This document shows, piece after piece, positions 45,820-57,860 of a DNA stretch of 64,000 nucleotides; the stretch's first letter is position 1; each line of letters begins with the position of its first letter. Below the pieces are notes generated by a model that saw only the letters and a program-made list of their open reading frames with translations, was not told the origin of the DNA and ran no database searches. A program made the translations under genes and the position numbers. The stretch comes from Alligator mississippiensis (Eukaryota; Chordata; Crocodylia; Alligatoridae), in the NCBI RefSeq assembly GCF_030867095.1, contig NC_081837.1, forward strand, positions 15,270,501 to 15,334,500, in the 5' to 3' direction.

Positions 45820-45925
45820 TGCAATGCTGTTATCCCTTTCCAGTGATGGGGAGCTCAGGGACTGAGCAACTTGCTCCAGTTCACATGGGAAGTTAACAGC
45901 AGAGCAGGGAACTGAACCAAAAGAA
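45820..45925 (-). mobile_element. MIR SINE fragment (minus)
   Basis: 'ccagtgatggggagctcaggga', 'gagcaacttgctccagttcaca' and 'agcagagcagggaactgaacc' follow the antisense MIR consensus (tggggaaactgaggca; acttgcccaaggtcaca; gcagagccgggaattgaacc) in order. Confidence 0.5.
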
Positions 45926-46539
45926 ATGGAAAGCAAGCAGAAGAGTCACAAGTTCCTTGAGGAAGAAATCCTAGATGCAGACAATTCAGAAGGGTGCTTA
46001 GACTTTCTTTAAGTCCAAACAAAACCCAGTACCTTGGGAATGGGGGTGAGTATTGGATGCTGACCAATTTATTTGCTGTGCTGAGATCAGAGCAAGGATT
46101 AACTGAACTGTGAACAGTGATCATGATGGCATGAACCCACATGTATATGGAACTTAAGAAATATCTGGCCTAGTTGTGTTATAATGAATCTTTAATGCCT
46201 CCAATGACTTCTCCTGTATTTGGCACCTCAACTGCCCTTTTATTGCTTCCATGAATAATCTGTGTAATGTTAAAGAAAGGGAGGTTTGCAAGATGGCAGG
46301 TGGGGAATGAGCCAGATAGTGATTCTCCATATGATTGATAATTGTATGGGGGTTAGCAAAATACTTGCTTTGCAAGAGTAAATATAAAACTCATATAAAA
46401 TAGATGAATAAGTCTGGAAAAAATATTTTTAAAATGCCCCCAAAGCTTTCAGCCTAATGCACAGCTATAGGTTGGGAGGGGTAGGGGGGGGAGTGGAATC
46501 CAAACAGGGTGCTGGGTTTTATTACTGGAGGAAGAGAAT

Positions 46540-46920
46540 ATAAATTGAAGGATGTGGTATTGTTAATGTATATAAGACACTGATGAGCTGTCATCTAGTA
46601 GACTCTATAGAGTACTGATCACTGTAACTTAAAAGGATATAATTGTTCTTAAGGGGATCAAGTTGAAAGAACAGAAGAATCCCAGGCCTTTCACCTGGAA
46701 GGTATGAAGCATATTAAGAAGGTTTGGCATATTCTTGTTTGAATAGATATCTTGTTGCGGCTCAGCCAATGGGTTTAAAATAATGAGGTGGATAAATCAT
46801 GTTGATACAGACAAAGTCCATGAAAACAAGAGGACTTAATTTGAAAATTAGAAGCATGGGAAAGGAGTGGGGGCAGGGAAGACAACTTTCTGGCTACACT
46901 GTTTCAAAATCCATATGGAA
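46540..46920 (+). mobile_element. possible ancient CR1/L3-type relic
   Basis: 'atataagacactgatgagctgtca' resembles the LYKTLVRPHLE region of CR1/L3 ORF2. Weak downstream resemblance ('gaagcatattaagaaggtttggcatattcttgtttgaat') fits the C-terminal block. It is very decayed and a chance match is possible. Confidence 0.3.
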
Positions 46921-49234
46921 TAAGTTATCAAAGGAGTCCTGCGAGTCCAGGGGCACAAATGTTTTCAGTCAGTGTGAGATTAAAATAGAATTGCATGGGG
47001 AAGAGGGATGTGATATTTGAATTGAGGCTGACTATGAGATAGTTGTCAGGAACATCCGCAAATACCAACAGCAGCTGAGGGGGAGATGGAGCTGGGTACT
47101 CTGGGAAAGGAGAGATGGGATGCAGAAATGGAAATGTCTGAAGTCTGGGTGATAATATGGAAGGGAAGCAGGTCAAGATGTACCAATGGGAAGTACCTGC
47201 TGATTTGTGGCTCCCATTGTGCGAGGAAATGACTGTCATGTCATAAGACCAACTGAAAGAACATGGGGGGGGGGGGGGAAGGAGCCTGTAGGAGGAAGAC
47301 TTTGGAGCTGGAGTCCTTGAGGGAGAGATACCTGGACCTCATATTTCTGTCATTCACATTCTTCCAAAAATGCACTTCTGTATGGTTCACAAGGACAAAA
47401 CCTTGATGGTAGAAACTAAACTATGATTTGCAAGAAAGACCAAGGGAGTTAGGTATCTAGGCATCCTTGTATTTTGGCTGCCCAATGTCTTTGGCCCATT
47501 TAAAAACCCCACACAAATACATAATTTATGACAGTTTTTTCCTTTAAATCTGTAGGAATTTTTGTCTTATTTGGATATCTTCTAGAGTGTCCATGTTTTA
47601 GAGAGTTCACAAGCTTGCAGGTTCTGCCCTGCACAGAACTGAGCATGCAGTCAGGCCTTAACACATGATATGATATATGATGTGATATTGATGACAAGCT
47701 TATGGTTTTGAGAGAATCCTGTATCTGAAGTATGTAAGGCACAAAATCAAGAGTCAAATCTAGTGATGCTTCAGAAGTTAGGTTATTTCTAATCACTGTA
47801 CTGAGGGATATTCCATTAGCAAAATTATATAATTGATTATTTTCCTGATGCAAAACTTTTTAAAGAGGTCACATAATTTCACTGCACTCAGCTATTTTCC
47901 CAATAATCCCATTGATCTCTCTAGTCAACTAGTTTACTCTTCGCTGAATTATTCTTGACTCTGAGTATTTTGCAGAATTTTGTCTTCACTGGCCTCATAC
48001 AACCCTCAGAGATCAATGAGTTTTGCCTAAGTAGTGACTCCAGGATCAGGCCCAGAATACACTATCTAGTAACATTACTAAATATGCTGTAATATCTCAC
48101 ATACATAATTTTGCAAATACATTTATCATAGTGAACTTTCTAAGCTCTTAATGCTACCAAACTCTTATCTATTTTAACTCTCAAAGGTTACTTGAGCAGA
48201 TCTATTTGGTCATTTTAATGATGGAGTAATCTGCATTCTGGATCCTGGAAGGGATTTATCCCAAGTATTTTGGTTTTAGATCAGCTTCTTATCTGTGGCT
48301 CCATTCTAACTTCAAAAGGGCACTTCATAATTTACATGTCCATAATTTTTTTATCAAGTGGAACAAAGCTGGTTGTGTCTTGCTCTCTTTCTAGCATCTA
48401 CATGAAAAAACTCACTGACATAATCCAAGAGGCAGCCTCATAAAGCTTATTCACAGTGATTTTCATATTGTCTAACCAAATTCTGACTTTATTCACAGAG
48501 CAGTGACTTTTACAGTCCTGGAAATTATACAGAAGACTTAAGTGTTGTCCTTGAAATTCTGGTGCCATATTTTGCTCTCATGTATAGCAGTGCAACTGAG
48601 GAGTAACCCCATTGGTGTCAACCAGCAAAGTGGGGCAAAAATTCAGAATCTGTTCCCATCCCTTATTTTGTTCTTACAATTCTTCTCTCACCCTTCTGTT
48701 TACTTTTCCAGCTGGCCTTCCCAATTCTTCATCTTGAACTGAGCAAGCAAAATAGTTCCAAATAATGTATTTAGCCCCAGTTGCCAGGGCAACTATTTAA
48801 TCAATATGTTTATCATCATTCTTAAAATGTATAGCTTTATCTTTTGTAATTGAGTGTGTCTGCTTTTTTAAGAACTAGACCGTTCAGTTTTCAGGGCTAC
48901 TCTTCTCAATGTTAGTCTCCCTGATAAATTGAATGAATTATATTTTTGTTGGCTGTCTTTACTGCCTCCATCACTGTGTTTCCAATTTATCAACATAGTT
49001 CTGAGAAATTGTTGGGATATGTTGCAGTTGTAAGCACCATGGGGAGAAAAAATATTCATTTATTTCTGCTATTGTGTTTGATTATATTACGCATATCCAG
49101 AGGTCTAAACATGAAATATATTTAATTCTCTACTTATACTAGACAATATCATTCTTTCTCCTTTCTTTCCAAGAAACATCTTAAAAGATAATTCTTTAGT
49201 CTCATCTTAGCTCAACCACAAAGCAAGGGGAGCA
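46921..49234. other. AT-rich intergenic DNA, no gene recognised
   Basis: A G-run lies near 47266. A 'gatcaatgagttttgcc...aggatcaggccc' type word at 48010-48052 resembles a common sauropsid repeat motif but is too short to call. No exon was found. Confidence 0.35.
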
Positions 49235-49440
49235 AACATGATGTAGAGGTTACAGCAAGGGTAATGGGAGCCAGGAGAGCCAAATTCTATTCCTGGCTCT
49301 GCTTTCAACCCTCCGTGACCTTGAGCAAAGTCACTCCACTGCTGGGCTTCAGTCATCAGGTTTTTAAATCTGTAAAATGGCAATACTACTAGGCTAGCTT
49401 ACTTCTAAGGTTTGTTGTACTAAATTAGTGCCTCTAACAT
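49235..49440 (+). mobile_element. MIR SINE, well preserved
   Basis: The ordered MIR landmarks are 'gatgtagaggttacagcaag', 'attctattcctggctctgc', 'ccgtgaccttgagcaaagtc', 'cttcagtcatcaggttttt', 'aatctgtaaaatggcaatac' and 'tctaaggtttgttgtac'. They cover the tRNA-like head, core and 3' part. Confidence 0.8.
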
Positions 49441-49519
49441 GCCTCTCACAATATTTATCATGGTGCAGCTAACAGTGGAGATGCCCCAAGCTCTAGGATT
49501 CAGGTCTGTTTGTAACGTA

Positions 49520-49700
49520 TTCATTAACAATCAGTGAAATGTCAGTGTAGCATCAGGTAGCAAACCCTGCAGATGACAAAACATCTCTGTGAGGACCTTC
49601 AGAAGGACCTAGTGGATCTGAGAGAATGGGAAGCATGAGGCCAGATGAAACTCAATGCAGGGATGATGTGACGTGTTCATCCATGGAGCCTGGCAACTAC
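49520..49700 (+). mobile_element. old CR1 fragment (C-terminal ORF2)
   Basis: 'gaccttcagaaggacctagtggatctgagagaatggg' followed by 'gatgaaactcaatgcaggga' matches the CR1 block after FADDTK (LQKDLDRLxxWA...MxFNxxK). It is short and decayed. Confidence 0.45.
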
Positions 49701-49904
49701 ATTTGGGACTAGTAGAATAATGTCAGCTGCTCACTGAGCCTGGGCAAATGTTTTTGTTGTCACAGGCTACAGGGCTCTTTAAAGGGAGATAGGTTCAGTC
49801 TCCGCTGTGATGGAGTAGCTCCCCCCTCCCCCAACACACAGTTGGTAATTAGGTGCTGGGTCCGTTTTCTGATCTGGCTGGGAGGGAGTTGGATAGGCCT
49901 AGAG

Positions 49905-50084
49905 CAGTGGTTCCCAACCTTTTTAGACCACAGACCAGCAAACTGCAGACCGGAAATGACTGCAGACCAGCAAACTGTGGACCAGCATACTGTATGCTGG
50001 CCACTTCCGGATTTCCGGTCTGGCAGTCAACTTACCTGTAGACCTGCAGCCAAGCCTTTGTGGTCCATGGGTTGGGGACCTTTG
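49905..50084. mobile_element. hAT-type MITE, 180 bp
   Basis: The left end is CAGTGGTTCCCAACCTTTTT and the right end GGGTTGGGGACCTTTG, as imperfect inverted repeats. GCCTAGAG (49897-49904) and GCTTAGAG (50085-50092) flank it as an 8-bp duplication with one mismatch. The centre repeats 'agaccagcaaactg' twice. Confidence 0.75.
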
Positions 50085-50092
50085 GCTTAGAG

Positions 50093-51256
50093 GGTTTCTG
50101 TGGATGTGTGGTTCAAGGGACAGAGTCTTCTGAGTGAGCTGAAGGGACAAGAATGAACTTTTGATGCATGAAGTAGATTAGAAATGAGGACCCCAATGGA
50201 CATGCCTACTAAGCGAGCATGGCCTGTCAGCAGCCTGTGAGGGGGGCGGAGTGGTAAAAGACCTCTTTGTTTCTAGGTCTCCTTTGGGGCTATACTAACA
50301 TCTGTTCTCTGTGTCTGGCTTGGGGATGTGGAGCAATACAGTTATCTGACAGTGTGCCCAAGGGGAGGAAGGCTAGACATGGAGAGTGCTGGGTGCTGCC
50401 TCACAAAGGCATGCCTGGAGTTCAATGGCTGTAAAAAGCTGAGGACTAGAACAGACCGATCCTCTGTGAGACCAGAACTGACTGGGGTCTCAAGCCAAAC
50501 TAGGAATAGGAAGGAGCACCCAGCAGCAGAGAGCAGCTGGCTAGAAACCCTGTTACCGCAGTGGTTAAAATTCCTGGGAGAGCTTCCAGGAGCAAAGAGC
50601 TTTTGCTCTTGTTCTGCTGCTCTTCTGCCAGGTGGATCCCCCAGGGAGGTGGGACTTGGATAGGACTGAAGGTGAAGCCACCGCAGCGCTGGGCCCTGCT
50701 GGAGCCAGCTGCTGACAGAAACCCAGAGAGAAACTGAGTCAGGGTGAGCAGCATCTGATCGACTATAAGGGGAGTATTGCCAAGACCAACCTGGCCACAA
50801 AGGTGTATAAATAAAGAAGTAGAAAGAACTATGGTCATTTGCTTACATAAAAGTAAACTGAATCCTGTTGGGAGTGGATTTGGGAGGGCCACAACTGAAG
50901 TTTACAGCTGGTACAAGTAGGAGACCTGAGCCTTATTGAGGACTGTCAATTCGGTGGTGCCTGCCATGAATTATGACTTTTTTTGTTTTTTTCATTTTAT
51001 TTTTAATGGCTATTAGTTTGCTTCTGGTTGCCTACGCACGCACTCTTGAACACACTTCTGCTATCAAAATTTAAAGTCCTAAACTATGTTGGAGACTGGC
51101 TTCTTCATGGAGTTGGCTCCAACAGCCATTAGTACTGGGGGGTGGATCTGATGGGATCCAAATAACAGTTGCATCTGCGTATCTGTCGCTTAGCACAGCG
51201 ATCCACTCAGGTGACTAGGTCACTGGGCTGTGTAAATGGATAATGCTCTCCCTTAG
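50093..51256. other. intergenic DNA, no gene recognised
   Basis: No exon, RNA gene or named repeat was seen. A T-rich patch lies near 50980-51005. Confidence 0.35.
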
Positions 51257-51264
51257 AGTCAGAG

Positions 51265-51450
51265 CAGGGGTGGGCAAAATGCGGCCCACGGGCCAGATGC
51301 AGCCTGCCAGGCCACTCTATCTGGCCTGCGGGGCCCCTAAAAATTTAGAAAATTAATATTTATCTGCCCCTGGATGCTTGTAATGCAGCCCTTGATAGCT
51401 TGCCAAAATTCAGTAAGTGGCCCTCTACCAGAAATAATTACCTGCCCCTG
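51265..51450. mobile_element. hAT-type MITE, 186 bp
   Basis: The left end is CAGGGGTGGGCAAAATGCGG and the right end AATTACCTGCCCCTG, as imperfect inverted repeats. AGTCAGAG (51257-51264) and AGTTAGAG (51451-51458) flank it. The 'gcggcccacgggcc' and 'gtggccctct' subterminal words are typical of this MITE group. Confidence 0.75.
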
Positions 51451-51654
51451 AGTTAGAGCAAGATTCAAACACTTAGTTTTCCTAAGCAATGGGTTCATCC
51501 TGTTTCCCAAGCTGTCTTCGAGCCCTTTACCCTATTTAGTTCTCTGAATTGCAAGGTTTCATGTGATAAGTTTAGTAGCAGCTATTAACCAGATATTGAT
51601 CCTGGTCATCAGTGAAACTTCTGATCTGAATAAATACTAACCAAACAAATGCCA

Positions 51655-51795
51655 AGTAAGAAATGCTTGAGATCAGAAGGAACCATTATCATTTAATTTC
51701 ATCCTATGTATCGGATGTCACCCCGTGATTCCCTGCAGCAAACCCCTAACTTGGATGCGAGCATCTCTTTTTGTTTTCCAACCCTGATCTTGCTT
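51655..51795 (-). mobile_element. CR1/L3 tail relic (minus)
   Basis: 'gagatcagaaggaaccattatcat', 'caccccgtgattccctgcagcaaaccc' and 'cataacttg'-type text follow the antisense 3' end of L3/CR1 repeats (gaccagaagggaccatta...; cagtgattcctgcatcaa...). It is short and old. Confidence 0.5.
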
Positions 51796-52129
51796 TTAGG
51801 GTTTCGGTACCTCAAGCTGCTTCAGTGACTTCACGATGAGATGCCTTATTTTTGCAGTCTGATTTTTTTTTTTTTGTCTAGCATCCATCTCCAGTCATTG
51901 GAAAGTTTATCTTCAAGCACAATGAATCTTCGTGAGAGAAGCAAGCAGCACAGGGTAATGCGCTTTGCAGAGCGACACAGCAGCGTTAGGCATAGCCTAA
52001 AAGCAGGGGACCATGGCAAGTGAGGCCGGCGGGCTTGTCCTGGGCTGGTCTGACAGTGGGTAGTACCGGATGCTTCACACGAGGCACTGTGGTGGCCAGG
52101 TCTGGGCAAATTTGTCCCGAGAGACGCTT

Positions 52130-52830
52130 CCTCCTAATCCGGCTCAGGTCCGGGGGGACTGATGCTCTCAGACGGGAGGGTCTGTCTCTGCTGGGTGAGG
52201 TGCTGCAGGTTTCTGCTTGCATTGCTGCAGCCCGGTGCGGGAAAGGCTCCGGGACGGCGTCCTCCTCCTCGGCACCGCCAGCAGCGGACGCGCGGGCGAT
52301 GCAGCTCGCCGGGACCCGAGGGGAGCTGCACCTTCCCGGCCGGGGGCAGGTCCGCCGCCTGCCTCCCGCCCGCCCCGCGCAGGGAGCCGAGTGCCGGCGC
52401 CGCCCCACGCCCCTTTGACGGAGTCGGGCCACCCTCGCCAAACGGGAGCGGGATCCGCAGCTGCGTGTGCGCCCCGAGCCGCTGCCCCGGCCCCGGCCCG
52501 CGAGCGGCATGGACCTGGCCGCGCTGCTGCCCTGGTGGTGCTGCCTCTGCGGGGGCGCGCTGGGCACCGGCTTCCTCTACCCCTTCCCCGCCTCCGCGCT
52601 GCCGCACGGCTACCCCGAGCAGAGCCCCGGCTCCCCGGGCAGCGGCTTCGCCTCCCGCCGGTGAGTAGGACCGAGCCGCCCGCCGTCCCACCTGGCCGGG
52701 TCGCCGCGGGCTTTGCCTCCCTCGCTCCGCCGGCAGAGGGACCCGGCCCGCAGCCTCGCCCGCGGGTCGGGGGTGCGTGGGAGCCCCTGCGCGGAGCTGC
52801 TCCTTCGTGTGCCCAGCCGCGGGACTGGTG
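52130..52830. promoter_or_regulatory. CpG island over COL26A1 promoter and exon 1
   Basis: The region is strongly GC- and CpG-rich compared with AT-rich flanks. It spans about 350 bases upstream of the COL26A1 ATG and runs into intron 1. 'cccgcc', 'gggcgg' and related GC-box words are frequent and no TATA box was seen near the start. The transcription start site cannot be placed from sequence alone. Confidence 0.75.
52509..52660 (+). CDS. COL26A1: COL26A1 (EMID2) coding exon 1, 5' partial gene
   Basis: COL26A1 is a secreted extracellular-matrix protein with an N-terminal EMI domain and short collagen triple helices. This exon encodes its signal peptide and the start of the mature chain. From the ATG at 52509 it reads MDLAALLPWWCCLCGGALGT then GFLYPFPASALPHGYPEQ, SPGSPGSGFASRR. 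Human has MKLALLLPWACCCLCGSALA, TGFLYPFSAAAL, HGYPEPGAGSPGSGYASRR. The leader is about 19-20 residues, hydrophobic and rich in Cys/Trp. The exon ends CGCCG before donor GTGAGTA at 52661 (phase 2); the next human residues, HWCHH, open the EMI domain and were not found before 64000. Intron 1 is thus over 11 kb. IFT22 diverges on the left. Confidence 0.93.
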
Positions 52831-53544
52831 GAGAGCCAGCCTGGCTCGAGCCTTTCAAGGGCTGTTTGAATTTCCTTGCTTTCAGTTCCCAGCAGAGGAG
52901 CGGCAGCACCCAAGGTTTGGGGCTTGTGCGCTCTGTGCCCCTGCTTTCTTCCCCCCACCCCTTCGCAAGGACTTGGTGGGCAACAAAGCCAGAGCCCCCG
53001 GGCGAAGCAGTGCCCCTGATTTCTTCCTCCCCCTTTGCAGTGGTTTGGTGGGCGGCAAAAGCCAGACAGAAGCCCCCCGGCCACAACAGCCGTGTGCCCG
53101 CAGCGGGGAGAAAGGGTGCGTGCCAGCCTTGAGATGGCAAAAAATGGTTCGTGTTGCGTAAAACCTTTACGTGTTAGGCCAGCGCGTGGAGCTGACCTCC
53201 ATCTTCAGGGGGTGCAGGCTCAGAATAGTGTACATGTAATGATGATAACTACTGCGCCCTTAGCCAGGCACCCCCTTGCCAAACCATAGCTTGCACAGGG
53301 AGCCACATGTTGTCTGCTGGGTATAGCCAAGGCTATGGCCCGTTGATTACCCTGCAAGCTTTTGCTTATAGCAGCCGTATTCATAGGCTCCTTTCTTCAG
53401 ATCATCAACGCTCGCTTGTTTCTGTCCAGTTTTGTTGGATTTTATTTTTGTCTTGCTTTCTTGGCTGATTGTTTTAATTTCTTTGTGTCCATTTGCGGCG
53501 AGGGAAGTTTATGTTGGGTGTCAGGCAAAACTTTCTCTGGAGGA

Positions 53545-53735
53545 GGGAAGTAAAGCGCTGGAAAGGGCCAGCCAGAGAGGTGGTAGAACTTCCATCCTTA
53601 GATGCTTTTAAGACCGGGGTAGACAAAGCTTTGCCTGGGATGAGCTATTTGGGACTGGCCCTGCTTTGAGCCAGGGGTTGGACTGGATGTGACCTCCTAA
53701 GGTCCCTTCCAACCCTCATTTTCTATGATTTTATG
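53545..53735 (+). mobile_element. CR1 3' tail
   Basis: 'aagggccagccagagaggtgg', 'ccatccttagatgcttttaag' and 'gggttggactggatg', then 'ggtcccttccaaccct' and an ATTTTCTATGATTTTATG end, are in the order of CR1 3' ends. The subfamily differs from the 56.8-kb copy. Confidence 0.8.
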
Positions 53736-54079
53736 GCAAAAAACATACTTGCTCTATGACTAATTTCCTAGTTAAAATTGCAGAACTAATTGATATTTTG
53801 GGGTAAAACTGGCTCTGAAACTTAAAATCTGATGGGGAAACTTTTGGCACTTGCACATTAGTTTGACTTTCTGTTTCAGCATCAAAACTATCAAAACTTT
53901 CAGTGCCAAGGTTTTGAATCTGAGATGTCAAATTTAAGCATTTGAAAAATCATGTGAAGTAATATTTTGAAATGACGCTTCTAAAGTAGGGTCTTTCATT
54001 GGGCAGTCTCTCTCTCTTTTCTCTTTTTAGCCAAGAGATTTCAGGGAAAATATCTATGCTTCTCTCAACCTGAAAGGGA

Positions 54080-54345
54080 AGGCAAGGTCCAATGGTTACA
54101 AACTGCTGGAAGACCCTTATAGACTGGACATAAGGAAACATTTCTTTGCTGTTCGAGTCTCCAGAGTCTGGAATAGTCTCCCCCCCCAGAAGTGGTGCAA
54201 GCACCTACTCTGGACACGTTCAAGAAGCATTTGAATGCTTATCTTGCTGGGGTCATCTGACCCCAGCTGACTTCCTGCCCTTTGGACAGGGGGCTGGACC
54301 TGATGATCTCAGGAGGTCCCTTCCATCCCTAATGTCTATGAAATC
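54080..54345 (+). mobile_element. CR1 3' tail
   Basis: It encodes the ORF2 end (SNGYKLLEDPYRLDIRKHFF-like), then 'ctggggtcatctgacccc', 'gggggctggacctgatgatc' and 'aatgtctatgaaatctat'. It is 5'-truncated, with a C-run near 54180 causing a frameshift. Confidence 0.85.
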
Positions 54346-56096
54346 TATTTTTGTTAGAACATTTTCTAGTGGGAAAAATAGTGCACGTTTGGGAAGATGA
54401 GGGGCGGGGGGAATGCTCTAATGTTGCGTTTATTTTTGGAGATCATTTCTTATTGCAACTTAGGCTGGGGTTCTGTGATTGCTGTGCTTCTGTGCCTCAT
54501 ATGTGGTGCCGGGAGTTGAGACTTGGTAACAAATTCCAGAATTAAACCTGAATTGTTTGGATGAGACCCTTCAATGAGCTGAACTAACATCTGGTGTAAG
54601 TTGCTGCATCTCTGCTATGCAGTGTCACTTTTCCCATCTAAAAGAAGAGATTATTAGTAACTGAACAACTCTGTAAAATGCTTCAGGATCTACTCTTTAA
54701 CATTTATGTTGTAGCAGTGGCCTTGCCAGATTACAGTCTATCATGCTAGATGTTGCGTGAAGATATTGTGAAGAACTTGCAGCGGATGAGAGACACCATA
54801 TAGACACTAGTTATTACTGTCTTCATACATCCCTTACCATTTTATCCTTTTGCCAATGCTGTAATGTGCTCCCTGTCCCATGGCTGCTTTCACACTGACT
54901 TTGGTTCATTTGCTAAGGGTGGGCTGTCCATATCCTCTCCAGTTATTGCTGCCTACAAGAACTTCAGCTTGCACTGTGTGCTTTTTAGTTTGTAGGCTCT
55001 GGCAAGCTAGGCAGTCAGCTGTAAAGACTGGACCCCTACCCTTCTCTCCTCCTCTTCCTCCACCCCAGGGCTAATCTGGTCACTGAAGATGGTCGTGAGA
55101 GCTGTTTGGAAATTTTCCATTAACAGGATTTCCCAGCTGAGTATGTGCCTCTTGTGGAAAGTGAACTTCTTTCCTCCACCTCCTGTTTTTAAAAAAACTT
55201 CCATTTCCCCCTCTTCCCTCCTTCTGCTGGAAAATCTTTGAGCCATGTGGTTGTTTCTGTCATTTAAGTCAGTCTGATGAGCTGCCCTGGAATTGAGCTA
55301 TCTGGGCACTACCCCCCTTGCAGGTTACTGTACTCCAGGCAGCCTGACAGGCGTTGACTGTTTCAAGCCTCTCAAAACCTGCAGGGTTGATTTCTGCAGA
55401 ACAGAGACTTTATTTCTGGGGAAATCTTGACCCCACTGATTCATGCTCTTTATGAACCTAAAGATTTTTTTTTCGTTTAACAGAACTTTCTGCAGAACAG
55501 GAGTTTCAGTTCTAGTGAGAGAATATGGCTATTAGCTTTGTAAACTGGCTAGAGGTAGAGCTTCCATTTTTCAATGTTAAATTGCCATGAACATCTGTAG
55601 GCGGTAGATAGGTAATATTATTAAACACCACTTGGTGGATTTTGATAATATCATGTACATTGTAATAAACTCAGTGTTCTTTGTTTTAATTGGCTTGTTG
55701 CTGCTTTTCTAGCAAAGTTATGATTTTTTTGGTCCCCTCAGGCAAGAGATAAGGGGATTTAATGCATTACATTTGAGGCCATTCATTCTGATACTGAAAA
55801 AAGGCAGAAAATAGGAACCTCTAAATAGCATAACTTCATTGAATCTGCAGATCTTCTAGTGAAGGAATTGGGGATAAAATTATATGAGTATAAATTGCAC
55901 TATTGTGTTTTGTCTGTGCATATCTATTAAGGAGTAGTTATTTACAAAAGTCAAGCAGCGCACATTTAAATGTGCTACTAGTACACAGTAAAAAAACTAG
56001 AAGAAAACAAAACCAGCAGAAAACTAGCTTATGTATCGTGCCAGAGCTTATTGTTCCCGGGCATTGTATTTGAATGTGTGCCTGGGACCACAGCAC

Positions 56097-56160
56097 GTTT
56101 CATAGATTTCATGGACACTAAGGCTAGAAGGGACCTCGGGAGATCATCGAGTCCACGTTG
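56097..56160 (-). mobile_element. CR1 3' end fragment (minus)
   Basis: 'tttcatagatttcatggac' then 'aaggctagaagggacctcgg', 'agatcatcgagtcc' is the antisense terminal 65 bases of a CR1. Confidence 0.75.
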
Positions 56161-56828
56161 AGCTGAGCTGGGCAACCCTGGCTGGCAGAGTGCCTGGGGG
56201 GTCAGCCTACCAGCCTGGGGTTGCTTTAGTCTGGCTCAGTGTGCTGCAGAGGGCCTACCTGGGTCACAAGGGTGCTCCAGTGCAGGGCTAGCCAGCAGCA
56301 TCTACACGTGCAGTGCTGGTATAATTTATACCAGCTTGGATGTTTGTAATGAATGTAGACCAAGAACATACGTGTACATGAATAGGGTTCTAGTGCAGCA
56401 TAGCTAATATGCTATACATTGATGCTGTCTACTCTGTAGCAGCTTTCCTATGTAGATAAGCTCTTAGGCTGCTGCCTTTTGTGGTGACTGTTTGTAACTT
56501 GAATGCTTGGCTAAGGGAACTGGTGTGTAGCCACCAAGGGCTTTATCCTATGAGGTGTTGAGCAGCTGCAGTTCCCCGTGACTTCAGTAGGAGCTGTGAC
56601 TATTCTACAACTTTTTGGATTACTTCTTACCATGGGACTGAATATTTGCATTCGACTTGGAAACTAACAGCTTGGTTTGGATTCAGACCGGCATTGACCT
56701 GGAGCTAGGTTGTCTATCCCACAGCTTATTAAAGGTTACTGGCTGCTGGTTGGGGGTGTGTGTGAGAAGAGCTGTAGCCTCAATACAAGTATTCAGGCAT
56801 TTGCTCGCATTGATCTCTGTATAGTAAA

Positions 56829-57860
56829 ACATAGATTCATAGATGTTAGGGTCGGAAGGGACCTCAATAGATCATCAAGTCCGACCCCCTGCATAAGCAG
56901 GAAAGAGTGCTGGGTCTAGATGACCCCAGCTAGATACTCGTCTAACCTCCTCTTGAAGACCCCCAGGGTAGGGGAGAGCACCACCTCCCTTGGCAGCCCG
57001 TTCCAGACCCTGGCCACTCGAACTGTGAAGAAGTTCTTCCTTATGTCCAGTCTAAATCTGCTCTCTGCTAGCTTGTGGCCATTGTTTCTTGTAACCCCCG
57101 GGGGCGCCTTGGTGAATAAATCCTCACCAATTCCCTTCTGTGCCCCTGTGATGAATTTATAGGCAGCTACAAGGTTGCCTCTCAACCTTCTCTTGCGGAG
57201 GCTGAAAAGGTCCAGTTTCTCTAGTCTCTCCTCGTAGGGCTTGGTCTGCAGGCCCTTGACCATACGAGTTGCCCTTCGCTGTACCCTCTCCAGGTTATCC
57301 GCATCCTTCTTGAAGTGTGGCGCCCAGAATTGCACGCAGTACTCTAACTGCGGTCTGACCAACGCCCTATAGAGGGGAAGTATCACCTCCCTGGACCTAT
57401 TTGTCATGCATCTGCTGATGCACGATAAAGTGCCATTGGCTTTTCTGATGGCTTCGTCACACTGCCGGCTCATGTTCAACTTGGAGTCCACTAGGACTCC
57501 AAGATCCCTTTCCACCTCTGTGCCACCCAGCAGGTCATTCCCTAGGCTGTAGGTGTGCTGGACATTTTTCCTCCCTAGGTGCAGCACTTTGCATTTCTCC
57601 TTGTTGAACTGCATCCTGTTGTTTTCTGCCCACTTGTCCAGCCTATCCAGGTCTGCCTGCAGCTGTTCCCTGCCCTCCGGCGTGTCCACTTCTCCCCATA
57701 GCTTTGTGTCATCTGCAAACTTGGACAGAGTACATTTCACTCCCACGTCCAAGTCGCTGATGAAGACATTAAAGACTATCGGTCCAAGGACCGAACCCTG
57801 CGGGACCCCACTGCCCACACCCTTCCAGGTCGAGACCGACCCATCTACCACTAAACACTT
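56829..57860 (-). mobile_element. young 5'-truncated CR1 LINE with open ORF2 3' half
   Basis: A single uninterrupted frame of about 316 codons runs on the minus strand from inside the reverse transcriptase to the ORF2 stop. It reads VPQGSVLGPIVFNVFISDLD, the catalytic block KFADDTKLWGEV, then CKVLHLGRKN, RDLGVLVDSKLNMSRQ, YCVQFWAPHFKKDADNLE, RRLRGNLVAAYKFI and the end FKRRLDEYLAGVI. The tail ends in ATCTATGAATCTATG at 56829. Everything 5' of the VPQG block (ORF1, endonuclease, early reverse transcriptase) is absent, the usual 5' truncation of CR1. An open frame and near identity with 17447-17775 mark it as recent. It lies antisense in COL26A1 intron 1. Confidence 0.95.

Noticed and set aside
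47990-48052. SINE call on 'gatcaatgagttttgcc...gatcaggccc'
   Set aside because: The word is common in sauropsid repeats but only about 60 bases match and no family could be fixed.
52134-53084. 316-codon minus-strand frame opposite COL26A1 exon 1
   Set aside because: Shadow of the CpG island and exon 1, with no recognisable domain.
52217-53161. 314-codon plus-strand frame over the COL26A1 promoter
   Set aside because: It runs out of frame through COL26A1 exon 1 and past a consensus donor; composition is that of a CpG island.
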